Source: Tenacibaculum sp. 190524A02b
GTDB taxonomy: Bacteria; Bacteroidota; Bacteroidia; Flavobacteriales; Flavobacteriaceae
Assembly (NCBI RefSeq): GCF_964036645.1
Contig: NZ_OZ038525.1
Coordinates: 4,096,001-4,160,000 of the forward strand
Direction: 5' to 3'
Length of the DNA stretch: 64,000 nt
The notes below the pieces were generated by a model. That model had not been told where the DNA came from and ran no database searches. It saw only the letters and a list, made by a program, of their open reading frames with translations. Each line of letters starts with the position of its first letter. Within the stretch, counting starts at the first letter, position 1. Positions 9,301-17,108 of the stretch are shown one piece after another. The translations under genes were made by a program, and so were the position numbers.

Positions 9301-10349
9301 GAATCTTCTATTTCGATTAAGTAATAAATTGGTCTGTCTGAGTCTAGTTTTTTATACGTATAACGTGTTTGGTCTTTTTTGGTTATGCGCAGCTCTCTTG
9401 AGGAGCGTTTATAGAATTCATCGTAAACACCTTTACTGATATATTCTTTTTTCTTTTCATTGTATAAATGAATAGTTCCGTCCGGCCACACAATATTATA
9501 TACATCTTCATTCCCTATAACATTTTCTTCCAAAATAACATAAGAGTTGTATGTGTGTGTCCAACCTCTACCTAATGGTTTAATAGGGAAATATCCGTCA
9601 GGAAGTTCTACCATTTGAGTACTGTAGAAATGGGAAAAATTAAGATTCATTTTTCGGTCAGGGATAACAAAACTGTTTTTTGCGTAATGATTGAACACCC
9701 CTTGATTAAGTCCTTTGAATTGAGATAAATTCTGTGGTGAGTAATTACTAGGTATAAAATAGTTTTTAATATCAGATAAATCTTCTTTTACTGGGTGTAA
9801 CCTAGGATTGTTTAAAACACGATAAATTATTTGAACAGTATCATCTTCCGTAAGATAACTGAAAGGATAAAACTTTCCGCTACCTTGAATTATTCCGTGT
9901 TTATATGCTCCATTAATATAACCTGTAAAAAGTGACGTATTAGGAATATCACTATAAGGTGTTGATGTCCTGCTAAAATCTGGAGCAATATTCCACGCCT
10001 CCATAATATAGAGGAGTGCTTCAAATTTGGTGATTTTTGAATGTATTTTAAATGAAGCGGTTGGCTTATTAAAATAATTGTAAACAGTCAATCCATTATC
10101 ATACTGTAAATAAGATAGGACTTTTAGTTTGGTGTTTTGCTCTGTATTTTCTTGTAAATCAAGAAAAGGATTGGGAAAATTTGCCGCATCGTAATCATAT
10201 ACGTCAGTATTCTCTCCGTATATTAAGTTAAACATTAATTCCGCTAAAACTCCTCGAGATATTTCCTCTTTACTACTAGGTAGTTTGTATTGGGAATACG
10301 ACAAAAATTGGGATAAAAAGACAAAAAATAAGAATAATATTTTTTTCAT
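6375..10349 (-). CDS. secreted RHS/YD-repeat polymorphic toxin with SLH-like N-terminus
   Basis: 1324 residues. Signal peptide MKKILFLFFVFLSQFLSYS. About 100-175 looks like S-layer-homology repeats (KFEALLYIMEAW, YINGAYKHGIIQG, YLTEDDTVQIIYRVL). From about 330 to 1130 there are many YD repeats (YDYDKNDNLTTI and relatives), then the RHS-associated core (YDDFGSLKRV, YYMRARYYKPSVGRFLTEDP, YPYADNNPISRVDPLGKD ending near 1173). The last ~150 residues are the variable toxin tip, including a glycine/alanine-rich hydrophobic helix (GGIIGLGAAAAAVGITYGGL, about 1216-1240). No nuclease or peptidase motif is seen in the tip. There is no T9SS tail; the RHS shell normally encloses the tip. Pore formation is an inference from the helix and the TM immunity partner. 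Confidence 0.85.
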   Translation of the reverse strand: MKKILFLFFVFLSQFLSYSQYKLPSSKEEISRGVLAELMFNLIYGENTDVYDYDAANFPNPFLDLQENTEQNTKLKVLSYLQYDNGLTVYNYFNKPTASFKIHSKITKFEALLYIMEAWNIAPDFSRTSTPYSDIPNTSLFTGYINGAYKHGIIQGSGKFYPFSYLTEDDTVQIIYRVLNNPRLHPVKEDLSDIKNYFIPSNYSPQNLSQFKGLNQGVFNHYAKNSFVIPDRKMNLNFSHFYSTQMVELPDGYFPIKPLGRGWTHTYNSYVILEENVIGNEDVYNIVWPDGTIHLYNEKKKEYISKGVYDEFYKRSSRELRITKKDQTRYTYKKLDSDRPIYYLIEIEDSNGNEIEIDYESAEEKDTRRIDWVKAPSGKKLHFRYISNSDLIERVTDPIGRKIYFEYSDLWKGYYKTLVGFDDAKSNTTTYQYYIDKKARQYLLRRIDLPKGNKIEAQYDNRNNGKLERYIVNGNKATEVDLDFKYGSSRPLRSKVKVPMPEGGDQNFRFEYNRNGALTRYRNDTDDIKIDYPTSNSSPTPFLPSHTSTNGLDIEYDYDRRGNVTKIDIENGKSIKRYRYDSDNNVTEYTDPEGSVTKFKYDSDENLIEIEDAYGNTIDFKYDRYGQLTSVTNQEGITIAYTYENDGAVSSINAPEGISATFDYDEINRLLRKRVNGLTTRYRYDKNDNITSFTDTGGYTTSYDYDKNDNLTTITNAKGVKTAFYYNDKDQVTSEKFANLETRYRYNDDGSLDRLTKPSNNRVNYKYDKEGRLKETGTITDIDYNSRNLIEDITNQTGKIVFKYDKLNRPDKITTVHGYKVEYDYEKTGLVEEIEYPTINGVELEVRYNYDKKNRLRYIQLERNVGENGILLSEYEYYKDDRLRRTDFANNTRNLYLYDDAGRLNHIHSVNRNQGALIIYDGKLTLDERGNILKEEEKFQPIGAGYGPNGSGSENNDYSYNHNNHAQYIDGTRHYVNRDGNTVKIGSNEDFVYNINDQLVNYTNVDNTHDFKYNPYNQRVQATRNGTTTKYIRDVLTDNVLVALDENNNPIYYYIYTPHGQLVARMNTVGELQYYHADVRGSTVAITNDNAEITHQYRYDDFGSLKRVREPENDFNPYRYVGTYGVEYETNDLYYMRARYYKPSVGRFLTEDPVWHTNLYPYADNNPISRVDPLGKDSFFSNEWLANKFYENGYGDAVNLLSQENEAWDFALNNPEISGGIIGLGAAAAAVGITYGGLGIANLISNGSKFTYQFTISQGLKSGGLAYGGVTSPIKGQKLFQSLGKVEDGDNSYIKPAIVNGAMLISPLYRFNKKLLNNYSHYAR

Positions 10350-10481
10350 GATGTTTTGATTAGTTTGTTCAAAACTACCAAAACAAGCCCTTAAAAAACA
10401 AGGCTTTGAATGGTTTATTACCCTGTACTTATCAATTGTACCCCTAGGGGTAGTGTATTTATATAACTGTTTTTAGCCTTA

Positions 10482-12119
10482 TTAAATTTTACTTAGTGTA
10501 TCTCCAAATTTTTTCAATTCTCTTCTGTATATTTCTATTGACTTAACCTTGTCTATTTCATCAAGGTTGTAATAATCTCTTAATTTTTTATAGAGTTTTT
10601 TTCTTCTTCCTTTAACTGCATCAATGGTTACTATGGTCATTTTTTCTTCAGCAAGTTTTTTCACTATTTCTGTTTCCAATAACCCTTGTGATTGATATTC
10701 CCAAAACTCAATATGTATATCTTTTACATCAAGTTTCTTCTTTAACAATTCTTGAAACTGTTTTTTGTTTTCTTCATTGAGGCTAAAATCTGAAGAACAA
10801 AAAACTTCGTTTTGAACATCTTTAATAGATTCAATTACCTTTAATAACCCTAGTTCTTTTTTGCGTTTTTTCTTTAGTGAAACAAAATAAATAGCGGAGA
10901 GGATTATTATAAGAAAGAATAAGGTAATAATCGTATTGTGTTTGTTTTTATTACCCTCTCTCTCTTTTGAAATGGTTAGGTTAGCTTTATCTATTTCCTC
11001 CTCAATATCATAAAATTTTGAAAGCCTTTTTTTATCTGCAAAATCTAAACTATTTCTAATGGATGTATAATTAGCCATTGCTTTTTCTTTAGCTTCCCCT
11101 TCAAATAAAAGCACTTGTTGTTCTAATATATTTATACGATCTTGATGATTATGGATTGTTTTTGCTAGAGTGTCTGCATAATGTATATAATAAGTAGCCT
11201 TTTCTTTGTCTTTAGTGTGTTTATATAATTCAGCAAGATGCATATAGCTCATTACTTTTCCATAGGCATCATTAATACTATCTCTAATGGAAAGAGCTTT
11301 GATAAAATTAATCTCTAGCTCCTTGTTATCTCTATTTTGTAAGAATAAAGCATGAGTTTTGTTATCAAGTAATTTCGCATACAAACTTGGATTAATTGTT
11401 ATTACCTTAGGATTCTTTAAACCTTTATTAAAATAGTTTACAGCCTCGGAATACCGATGTTGCTTTTTATAGGTTAGACCAATGTTATTTAAACTTTTAA
11501 CATAGTAAATAGAGTTTTTAAGAGTTTTTCTAATTTCTATAGCTTTATGATGATAAACTAAGGCACTATCATACTCCTTTAACAATTGATAATTATTGGC
11601 TAGGGCGTCAAAAACAGAGGCAGTAGCTCTAGGCTTATTTTTGTTTTTTATATATCTAAATGCTTTTTTCAGTTTATGAATACTGTTAGGATAATCTCTT
11701 AAATTCTTCTGAATTATTCCAAGGTTAGTCAGTGTAAAACTTATATTCAAGGAATCATTTATTGCTGTATATAATTTGAGATTTTTGAGGTAATAACAAT
11801 ATGCACTATCTATTTTATTATTTCTCCTGTAAAAAGTAGCAATCTTTTTTATGGTTGAAGTAAGAGAACTTGTATCTTGTAGTTTGGTAGCTAACTTAAT
11901 ATGTTCCTTTGCACATTTATAAAATGATGAACTATCTTTTTTTGTGTAGTAACCTTTTACATAAGAAGCCAATATTTTATTGAGAAGAGAATCGTTCTTT
12001 TTTTTTAGAGCAGAAGTATAAAGCGAATCATTATGGTATTGTATTTTATTGTTATCATTATTTTGTCCATAAACACCAAAGCAAAGACAAAAGATTATAA
12101 TATATGTGGTATATTTCAC
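10482..12119 (-). CDS. TPR-repeat membrane regulator with C-terminal HTH
   Basis: 545 residues. Signal or first TM segment MKYTTYIIIFCLCFGVYG, then tetratricopeptide repeats from about 50 to 345 (for example SIHKLKKAFRYI, AVNYFNKGLKNP), a coiled coil, a TM helix near 393-413 (TIITLFFLIIILSAIYFVSL), and a cytoplasmic C-terminus with a LuxR/GerE-like helix-turn-helix look (QGLLETEIVKKLAEEKMTIV, KGRRKKLYKKLRDYY). This is the common Bacteroidota architecture of periplasmic TPR sensor joined to a DNA-binding domain. It lies 132 bp upstream of the RHS toxin in the same direction and is a candidate regulator of it. The gap holds a perfect TACCCCTAGGGGTA palindrome at 10439-10452. Confidence 0.75.
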   Translation of the reverse strand: MKYTTYIIIFCLCFGVYGQNNDNNKIQYHNDSLYTSALKKKNDSLLNKILASYVKGYYTKKDSSSFYKCAKEHIKLATKLQDTSSLTSTIKKIATFYRRNNKIDSAYCYYLKNLKLYTAINDSLNISFTLTNLGIIQKNLRDYPNSIHKLKKAFRYIKNKNKPRATASVFDALANNYQLLKEYDSALVYHHKAIEIRKTLKNSIYYVKSLNNIGLTYKKQHRYSEAVNYFNKGLKNPKVITINPSLYAKLLDNKTHALFLQNRDNKELEINFIKALSIRDSINDAYGKVMSYMHLAELYKHTKDKEKATYYIHYADTLAKTIHNHQDRINILEQQVLLFEGEAKEKAMANYTSIRNSLDFADKKRLSKFYDIEEEIDKANLTISKEREGNKNKHNTIITLFFLIIILSAIYFVSLKKKRKKELGLLKVIESIKDVQNEVFCSSDFSLNEENKKQFQELLKKKLDVKDIHIEFWEYQSQGLLETEIVKKLAEEKMTIVTIDAVKGRRKKLYKKLRDYYNLDEIDKVKSIEIYRRELKKFGDTLSKI

Positions 12120-12173
12120 TTTCTTATCAGGTTATTTTCACTCAAAAATAAAAATATTTAATTCTTTAAGAAA

Positions 12174-12198
12174 AACCCTTTGCATTAAACAAAGGGTT
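12174..12198 (-). terminator. intrinsic terminator after small lipoprotein gene
   Basis: AACCCTTTG (12174-12182) pairs with CAAAGGGTT (12190-12198) between the lipoprotein stop (12218) and the TPR regulator start (12119). On the minus strand the hairpin is followed by a short T-run. Confidence 0.7.
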
Positions 12199-12217
12199 AA
12201 ATCATAAATGTTAAATA

Positions 12218-12379
12218 TTAATCATTTTCATTTTCAGGGTCTATATAATCATCATCTTGTCCACCAGTATCAGATGTTAATTCTATTTGTGTTTTAATTT
12301 GTTCTTCACTAGTATCGGTGCATGATGTTAATGTTGCTATTGATATTACTATTACAAAAAAATATTTTAAAATTCTCAT
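12218..12379 (-). CDS. tiny lipoprotein
   Basis: 53 residues from ATG 12379 to TAA 12218. Type II signal peptide MRILKYFFVIVISIATLTSC with Cys20 as the lipidation residue, followed by TDTSEEQ and an acidic tail (DDDYIDPENEND). It resembles the 51-residue lipoprotein at 16953-17108 in length and in the SCTD start of the mature part. It is upstream of the TPR-HTH regulator in the same direction but separated from it by a terminator. Function unknown. The 5' region (12380-12685) holds its promoter side and no other gene that I can support. Confidence 0.7.
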   Translation of the reverse strand: MRILKYFFVIVISIATLTSCTDTSEEQIKTQIELTSDTGGQDDDYIDPENEND

Positions 12380-12685
12380 TATTCTAATTTTTAGATTAAT
12401 GGAAGTGTTGAAGAGAAAGAAGAGGTCTGTACCACTTCCTTTAATAAGCCTCTTGCTTTCTCTTTTTAAAATGAAGTTGTACGGTCTTCACTTTATTTGT
12501 ACATTTATTTCCCTTTGTACGGAGAGAAATCAAACTAGTTTTTGAAATATTTCTGTTGCAAATAAAATGAAGTATTTAAGGTGAGATGATGAGAATATGT
12601 GGGGTTCCGTAGGATTCTGATAAATCATTGATTTATTAATTGAAACACCTTTAAATTCCGTGAAATTCTCTTGAAAGAAAAAATA

Positions 12686-13999
12686 ATGAAGATTAAAAAT
12701 CTAGATTCTTTTGGTAAGGAAATTAAAAAATATTTTGATGAAAATGGTAAAAAGTTTCTGCCTGACCCTACCCCTCTAAGTATTAAAAATAGAATGTTAA
12801 CTATACTTAAAAATTCACCAAATGAAGAAGATTACAAAATAATTATCAGCTTTTTAAAATTAAAACCTATTAACTCTCAGAATTTTATTTCTGAATTGCA
12901 AAAATTGGGTATAGATAAGTTTAAGCCTATTCAAAATTTTTTAAAAGGAAAAAGCGGTTTACGCTTTGAAGAAAGTTATAATTTTACAGCTTGGTTAATT
13001 GATTTCCACAACAGACCTTATTCTTATTACTTAGAACACAACCACGACACAATTCAAAGTAAGAAAACAGAAAAGGAAGACGAGAATGTTAAAGAGGGCT
13101 ATATAGAAAATATTAATGATAGTGATAACAATATTGGGTTTTCAGATAATAGTACTCATATTGATAGTAAGAAAACTACGGTTTTTAACAATTCACAATT
13201 ACCTTTTTATGTTATTGTATTTGTTTTAGCAATTATTGCTGTAACTAGTTTTTATTTTTTTAACCAAAAAGGCGATACTAATATAAATGTTGGAGGTGTT
13301 GAAATAAACAATGATTTTAGACAGATTTACCCTACAGCTAAAACACAATTTTTTGATAATAATAAACAACCTATTGTTTGGTATGCTAGTAATAATGGAG
13401 AATATCGTTTTTTTAATCAAGCAGAAAACCCCAGTACCCAAGAAATATACAGACCTATAACAAGAGAAGTAATTAACACACATTTTGTAAATAAAATCCC
13501 TCAAAAAGAAAATATTCCTTATACAAAAACTATATATCCAACTAAAGCAAAAGAAATAAGTAATCCAAAGGAAGAAAAACTTATCCCCAAAAAAATAAAT
13601 AGTATTAGTGTTTTTATTCTTGATTCAATTGGTAAGACAGATAGCTACTTTTCAAGTCACATAAAACAAGAACTAAGAAATAAAAATTACACTATTTATA
13701 ACAATAAAGAAGTTTTAACTAACCCTAAAAATATACTGTTATTGAAAAACGGAGATATTGGAAACCTTAATAAGGATAATATAATTAAAACAGATTATAT
13801 ATTTATAGGAAATACTAAATACTCTTTTTCACCTAACCCCGTACTACAAGGAAAAATTACTTGTAAAATGTATATTGAATATTCAATAATATCTACTGTT
13901 ACAGGAGAAATTATTAATAATTTTTCTAATATTATCAGCGGGTATGGCTCATCTAACGCCTCAGCAAAAAATAATACTATCAATAAATTCTCATTATGA
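12686..13999 (+). CDS. single-TM protein with cytoplasmic N-domain and FlgO/CsgG-like periplasmic domain
   Basis: 437 residues from ATG 12686, preferred over TTG 12671 because of the A/G-rich stretch just before it. The N-terminal ~125 residues form a soluble helical domain (FISELQKLGIDKFKPIQNFL, FEESYNFTAWLIDFHN). A low-complexity acidic linker and one TM helix near 172-192 (FYVIVFVLAIIAVTSFYFF) follow. The C-terminal part (about 300-437) has ISVFILDSIG, KTDYIFIGNTKYSF and a VTGEIINNFSNIISG pattern reminiscent of FlgO/LPP20-type domains. The last codons overlap the next gene by 4 bp (ATGA), so the pair is co-translated. It may pass a periplasmic signal to the cytoplasmic domain (inference). 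Confidence 0.6.
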   Translation: MKIKNLDSFGKEIKKYFDENGKKFLPDPTPLSIKNRMLTILKNSPNEEDYKIIISFLKLKPINSQNFISELQKLGIDKFKPIQNFLKGKSGLRFEESYNFTAWLIDFHNRPYSYYLEHNHDTIQSKKTEKEDENVKEGYIENINDSDNNIGFSDNSTHIDSKKTTVFNNSQLPFYVIVFVLAIIAVTSFYFFNQKGDTNINVGGVEINNDFRQIYPTAKTQFFDNNKQPIVWYASNNGEYRFFNQAENPSTQEIYRPITREVINTHFVNKIPQKENIPYTKTIYPTKAKEISNPKEEKLIPKKINSISVFILDSIGKTDSYFSSHIKQELRNKNYTIYNNKEVLTNPKNILLLKNGDIGNLNKDNIIKTDYIFIGNTKYSFSPNPVLQGKITCKMYIEYSIISTVTGEIINNFSNIISGYGSSNASAKNNTINKFSL

Positions 14000-14892
14000 A
14001 ACTTTCATTATCAACTATTACCTTTATAATTTTCTTTTATTTTTCTCATCTATCACATTCACAGGAGTACTCCAATTTTGACAAAGCCATGATTTCCATA
14101 TCTAAAGAACTTGCTTCAAGAATTAAAAAGAAAGGTAAAATAAAAATAGGTGTATGGGATTTTACTAATAGCCTAAAAAAAACAAATGAACTAGGTAATT
14201 ATGTACGAGACGATTTTTCTATTCATTTTACTAATGCAAGTGATGGCATGGAAGTTATAACAAGAGAAGAATTAAATATTTTAGCTAAAGAACATGACTT
14301 AAACCTTGAAGCAGGGTTGATTGACCCCAAAACAGCAAAAAAAGTAGGTATGATTCATGCCGCTGATGCAGTTATTACTGGTACCGTTGATGCTGGTATT
14401 CATAGAGTGCGTATTCGTATTAAGGTTATAGATACACAAACTGGTATTCATTTTGCAGCAGCATTACGTAACATACCTATCGATAATAGTATGAAAATTA
14501 CTCTTCAGGAAACAGGTTTCTATAAACCAGTCAAATTATCAAATGATAAGAGAGTTAATAATATGGAGAATGAAAATAACTCTCGTTCAACTAATAAAAA
14601 ATGTCAAACATTAGGAACAGGAGATTATTGTTTTTCAAATACTAGTCAAAATATGTATGGCATAAACATATACGGTAATCGTAATAACTTTAGAAAGACG
14701 GCTAGTGTTTATGCAGGTCAAGATGTTTGTTTTTATGATTTACCAGAAGGAACATACGAGTTTAAACTCTTTAAGAATAATCTAAGGACAACTTTAGGGC
14801 CTCAAACTGGAGGAACCTTTAGAATAGAAAAGTGTCAGTCTCTTTCTTATAAGATATCTGATAGTAAAAACCTTCGAAGAACCAAAAGATAA
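13996..14892 (+). CDS. secreted CsgG/FlgO-like domain protein
   Basis: 298 residues. Signal peptide MKLSLSTITFIIFFYFSHLSHS. Residues 45-160 look like the CsgG/FlgO fold: IKIGVWDFTNSLKKTNELGN, MEVITREELNILAKEHDL, ADAVITGTVDAG, IRIKVIDTQTG. A second part (about 195-290) has four cysteines and a beta-rich PEGTYEFKLFKNN pattern. It overlaps the upstream TM protein by 4 bp. It is probably periplasmic or outer-membrane-associated. In the known families such domains assemble at the outer membrane; here the partner is the TM protein just upstream. Exact role unknown. Confidence 0.7.
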   Translation: MKLSLSTITFIIFFYFSHLSHSQEYSNFDKAMISISKELASRIKKKGKIKIGVWDFTNSLKKTNELGNYVRDDFSIHFTNASDGMEVITREELNILAKEHDLNLEAGLIDPKTAKKVGMIHAADAVITGTVDAGIHRVRIRIKVIDTQTGIHFAAALRNIPIDNSMKITLQETGFYKPVKLSNDKRVNNMENENNSRSTNKKCQTLGTGDYCFSNTSQNMYGINIYGNRNNFRKTASVYAGQDVCFYDLPEGTYEFKLFKNNLRTTLGPQTGGTFRIEKCQSLSYKISDSKNLRRTKR

Positions 14893-14933
14893 ATATAGTT
14901 CGGGATTTCAGGAGAATTATTTAAATATTTCTT

Positions 14934-15170
14934 TTACAGTTCGTCAGAAAACTCAAATAATTCCTTAAAATCTATACCTAAAGCATTTACTATTTTAAGT
15001 AATGTCTTTAAGGTAGGATTAGTTCTACCCGTTTCAATACGTTGCAAGGCATTTTCTTCCATATCTGATTTTATTGATAAATCTAGCTGGGTCATATCTT
15101 GCTTTTTGCGTAGCTTTTTAATCTGTTTCCCTACAAGTTTTACAAATGTTTCAGAATTATATTGCTTCAT
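14934..15170 (-). CDS. XRE-family HTH regulator
   Basis: 78 residues, a single helix-turn-helix of the XRE/Cro type: IKKLRKKQDMTQLDLSIKSD, NALQRIETGRTNPTLKTLLKIVNAL. The C-terminus IDFKELFEFSDEL is typical of small Bacteroidota XRE proteins. It is divergent from the lipoprotein gene at 15301. The shared promoter region carries two similar palindromes that are plausible operators for this protein. Confidence 0.85.
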   Translation of the reverse strand: MKQYNSETFVKLVGKQIKKLRKKQDMTQLDLSIKSDMEENALQRIETGRTNPTLKTLLKIVNALGIDFKELFEFSDEL

Positions 15171-15213
15171 TTCTTTTAATTTAAAAGGAATGTAGCGGTT
15201 ATCTAAAATTTTA

Positions 15214-15286
15214 AAGCCAACATATTTGTTGGCTTGTGTTTTATTTCTATATTTGACTTCATTAAACCAACATAAATGTTTGGTTT
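15214..15286. promoter_or_regulatory. divergent promoter region with two related palindromes
   Basis: AAGCCAAC-N6-GTTGGCTT (15214-15235) and an imperfect AAACCAACA...TGTTTGGTTT (15264-15286) share a CCAACA/TGTTGG core and lie between the XRE gene and the lipoprotein gene. A Bacteroidota-type promoter reads rightward: TTTG at 15225-15228, 19-bp spacer, TATATTTG at 15248-15255. The first palindrome covers the -33 box, which would suit repression by the XRE protein. Confidence 0.55.
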
Positions 15287-15300
15287 TTAAATTTTAAATC

Positions 15301-15672
15301 ATGAAAAAACTACTAATCATCAAATACTTTCTAATAATCCTAGTAATCTACGGATGTAAACAAGAAAACAAAGCAAAACAGGAAGAAACAACAAAACAAC
15401 CAGTTGTAGCGGTTTCCGAAGCAGATTCATTATTAGGAGTTTGGATTGTTCCAGATTCAAGGTTTGAAACTAAAATGACCATAAGTAAAGACGGAGATTC
15501 ATATCTCATAGAAACATTTAGCAGAGGACTTAAAATTACCAAGAATCAATATTTAACGAGCTACAAGAAAGGCTCTTTTTCTTTTGGTAATTCTCTGATA
15601 CCTGATGCCAAGTACTCTAAAAATCAGGATAAGATATTTTGGGGAGGAAAAGTGTATATACGAAAACAATAA
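15301..15672 (+). CDS. lipoprotein of unknown function
   Basis: 123 residues. Type II signal peptide MKKLLIIKYFLIILVIYGC with Cys19. A Lys/Glu/Gln-rich linker leads to a compact C-terminal beta-rich domain (LLGVWIVPDSRF, MTISKDGDSYLIETF, KIFWGGKVYIRK), a lipocalin-like pattern in which a 'GVW' strand opens the barrel. First gene of a rightward run with the next lipoprotein and an outer-membrane protein; a TTTG/TATATTTG promoter lies upstream. Confidence 0.7.
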   Translation: MKKLLIIKYFLIILVIYGCKQENKAKQEETTKQPVVAVSEADSLLGVWIVPDSRFETKMTISKDGDSYLIETFSRGLKITKNQYLTSYKKGSFSFGNSLIPDAKYSKNQDKIFWGGKVYIRKQ

Positions 15673-15733
15673 CGTTGGGAATAAGCCGAAAAGCCAACTA
15701 AATTCTGAAGTAGGTAAATTTAAACTAAAAGAA

Positions 15734-16087
15734 ATGAGAAACATTCTATTAATTATCACAATGGTACTTTTTGCATCATGTGCCACGGGAGGAAAAGCAA
15801 TCGAAAAATCTGTTAACTACCAAAATTATGCATTCAATAAAATGTATGATAATGCTAAAAAAGCTATGTGGGAGATTGGGAAAGTTATTAGCGAAGACAG
15901 AGACAATGCTATTATCGTTGGGCTTGTTCATTCAACAGGTGTTGAAGTAACAGCAAGAATTATCAAAGAAGCAGGGTCGAATAAATTAAAGGTTACTTCG
16001 GTAGTTCCTGCTGGACGCTATGTTATTGGTAAGATAAAAGCAACAGATAGGTTCATTGAAGCCTTTGAAAAATTCCAAAAAGAATAA
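15734..16087 (+). CDS. small lipoprotein
   Basis: 117 residues, started at ATG 15734. The longer in-frame extension back to 15605 overlaps the previous gene and lacks a signal peptide. Type II signal MRNILLIITMVLFASC with Cys16. The mature part NKMYDNAKKAMWEIGKVISE, then a strand pattern DNAIIVGLVHSTGVEVTARI and KLKVTSVVPAG, resembles small periplasmic alpha/beta domains. Likely outer-membrane facing. Co-directional with the flanking lipoprotein and the barrel protein. Confidence 0.7.
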   Translation: MRNILLIITMVLFASCATGGKAIEKSVNYQNYAFNKMYDNAKKAMWEIGKVISEDRDNAIIVGLVHSTGVEVTARIIKEAGSNKLKVTSVVPAGRYVIGKIKATDRFIEAFEKFQKE

Positions 16088-16133
16088 TACCTACCTACTA
16101 TTCAAACAAGAAACAAATCAACAACTAAATATC

Positions 16134-16661
16134 ATGAAACAATCAACACTAAATGTAATGATGAAGAAAAACAAAAAATATTTCCTAACATTTATTCTCA
16201 TTATTAGCTGTTATGCTATTCAAGCACAACAAGGAGATTCATATATAAATCTCCAAGCAGGAATAAAAGGATCAATCCAAGCTACCAATGTTAAAACACC
16301 ATCCTTTTACGGAAGCTATGAATATTTTGTGAGAGACAATATTTCCATTGGTGTTATCGGTGGCTATGCTCCACTAAGCTTAGAAACATTACAATATGTA
16401 AATGGTCAAGGATTACAACAAGGTGAAGAAGAAATATCAAATATTGTAGGAGGTGGATTACTTAATTTCTATTTAGCTAATGGGGATGAATTTGATTTTT
16501 ATCTTGGTGGATCAATTGGTTATGCAAGTGGATTAACCGCTCGTTTCCTTTATGAAATGCACGCAGGAGCGAGGTATAATCTTAGTGATAGTTTTGCGCT
16601 TAATTCTGAGGTAGGATATGGATTATCTCTATTAAAAGTAGGTATTTCGTTTAAGTTATGA
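16134..16661 (+). CDS. outer-membrane beta-barrel protein
   Basis: 175 residues from ATG 16134 (alternative ATGs at 16158/16161 give the same signal peptide). Signal segment NKKYFLTFILIISCYAIQAQ. Amphipathic beta strands with alternating aromatic residues follow (SFYGSYEYFVRDNISIGVIG, LNFYLANGDEFDFYLGGSIG, MHAGARYNLSDSFALNSEVG), ending in LLKVGISFKL, the hydrophobic C-terminal strand expected for BamA-dependent insertion. Small OmpA/OmpW-type barrel. It lies 46 bp after the lipoprotein and is followed by a terminator. Confidence 0.75.
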   Translation: MKQSTLNVMMKKNKKYFLTFILIISCYAIQAQQGDSYINLQAGIKGSIQATNVKTPSFYGSYEYFVRDNISIGVIGGYAPLSLETLQYVNGQGLQQGEEEISNIVGGGLLNFYLANGDEFDFYLGGSIGYASGLTARFLYEMHAGARYNLSDSFALNSEVGYGLSLLKVGISFKL

Positions 16662-16708
16662 CCCTATTCCCTTTGTAATATTTTTTATAATTTTATTTGT
16701 AATTAAAG

Positions 16709-16737
16709 CTGCCTAAATTTTATGTTAGGCAGTTTTT
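16709..16737 (+). terminator. intrinsic terminator after barrel protein gene
   Basis: CTGCCTAA (16709-16716) pairs with TTAGGCAG (16725-16732), followed by TTTTT. A second small hairpin (CTAAGGG/CCCTTAG) lies near 16770-16786. The gap up to 16952 holds no further gene that I can see. Confidence 0.8.
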
Positions 16738-16952
16738 GTTCATAACAAAAGCTAATTAACAAATACTACCTAAGGGTTTTCCCTTAGATAAATTTCAGGG
16801 ATATTGGGTATTGTAGATATAGTAAAATTCCTATAAGTTTGGGCATTTAAATTAGAAAACAACTAGCTAACAATCAACACAAAAAAGAGCTAAACTCCAC
16901 TTAATTAACCTTTATATTTACATTAGTTATTAATTTAAAAACCAATGTAAAC

Positions 16953-17108
16953 ATGAAAAAAATATTATTAGGATTTGTAGTTATTGCAGGTATGTCATTG
17001 TTTAATAGTTGTACAGATAATTCATTAGACGAAATTGAAAACAGAGAGCAACAAAGAATGCAGTTTATCGACAAAGACAACGTCGAAACCCCTACAACTA
17101 AAGGATAA
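16953..17108 (+). CDS. tiny lipoprotein
   Basis: 51 residues from ATG 16953 to TAA 17106-17108. Type II signal peptide MKKILLGFVVIAGMSLFNSC with Cys20, then TDNSLDEIENREQQ and a PTTKG end. Same style as the 53-residue lipoprotein at 12218-12379. A TATATTTAC promoter-like box lies about 40 bp upstream. The open frame of the downstream membrane protein overlaps its 3' third in another frame. Function unknown. Confidence 0.7.
   Translation: MKKILLGFVVIAGMSLFNSCTDNSLDEIENREQQRMQFIDKDNVETPTTKG

Noticed and set aside
12318..12545. 75-codon plus-strand frame
   Set aside because: It is the antisense of the 53-residue lipoprotein gene plus its upstream region; the lipoprotein has a clear signal peptide and lipobox.
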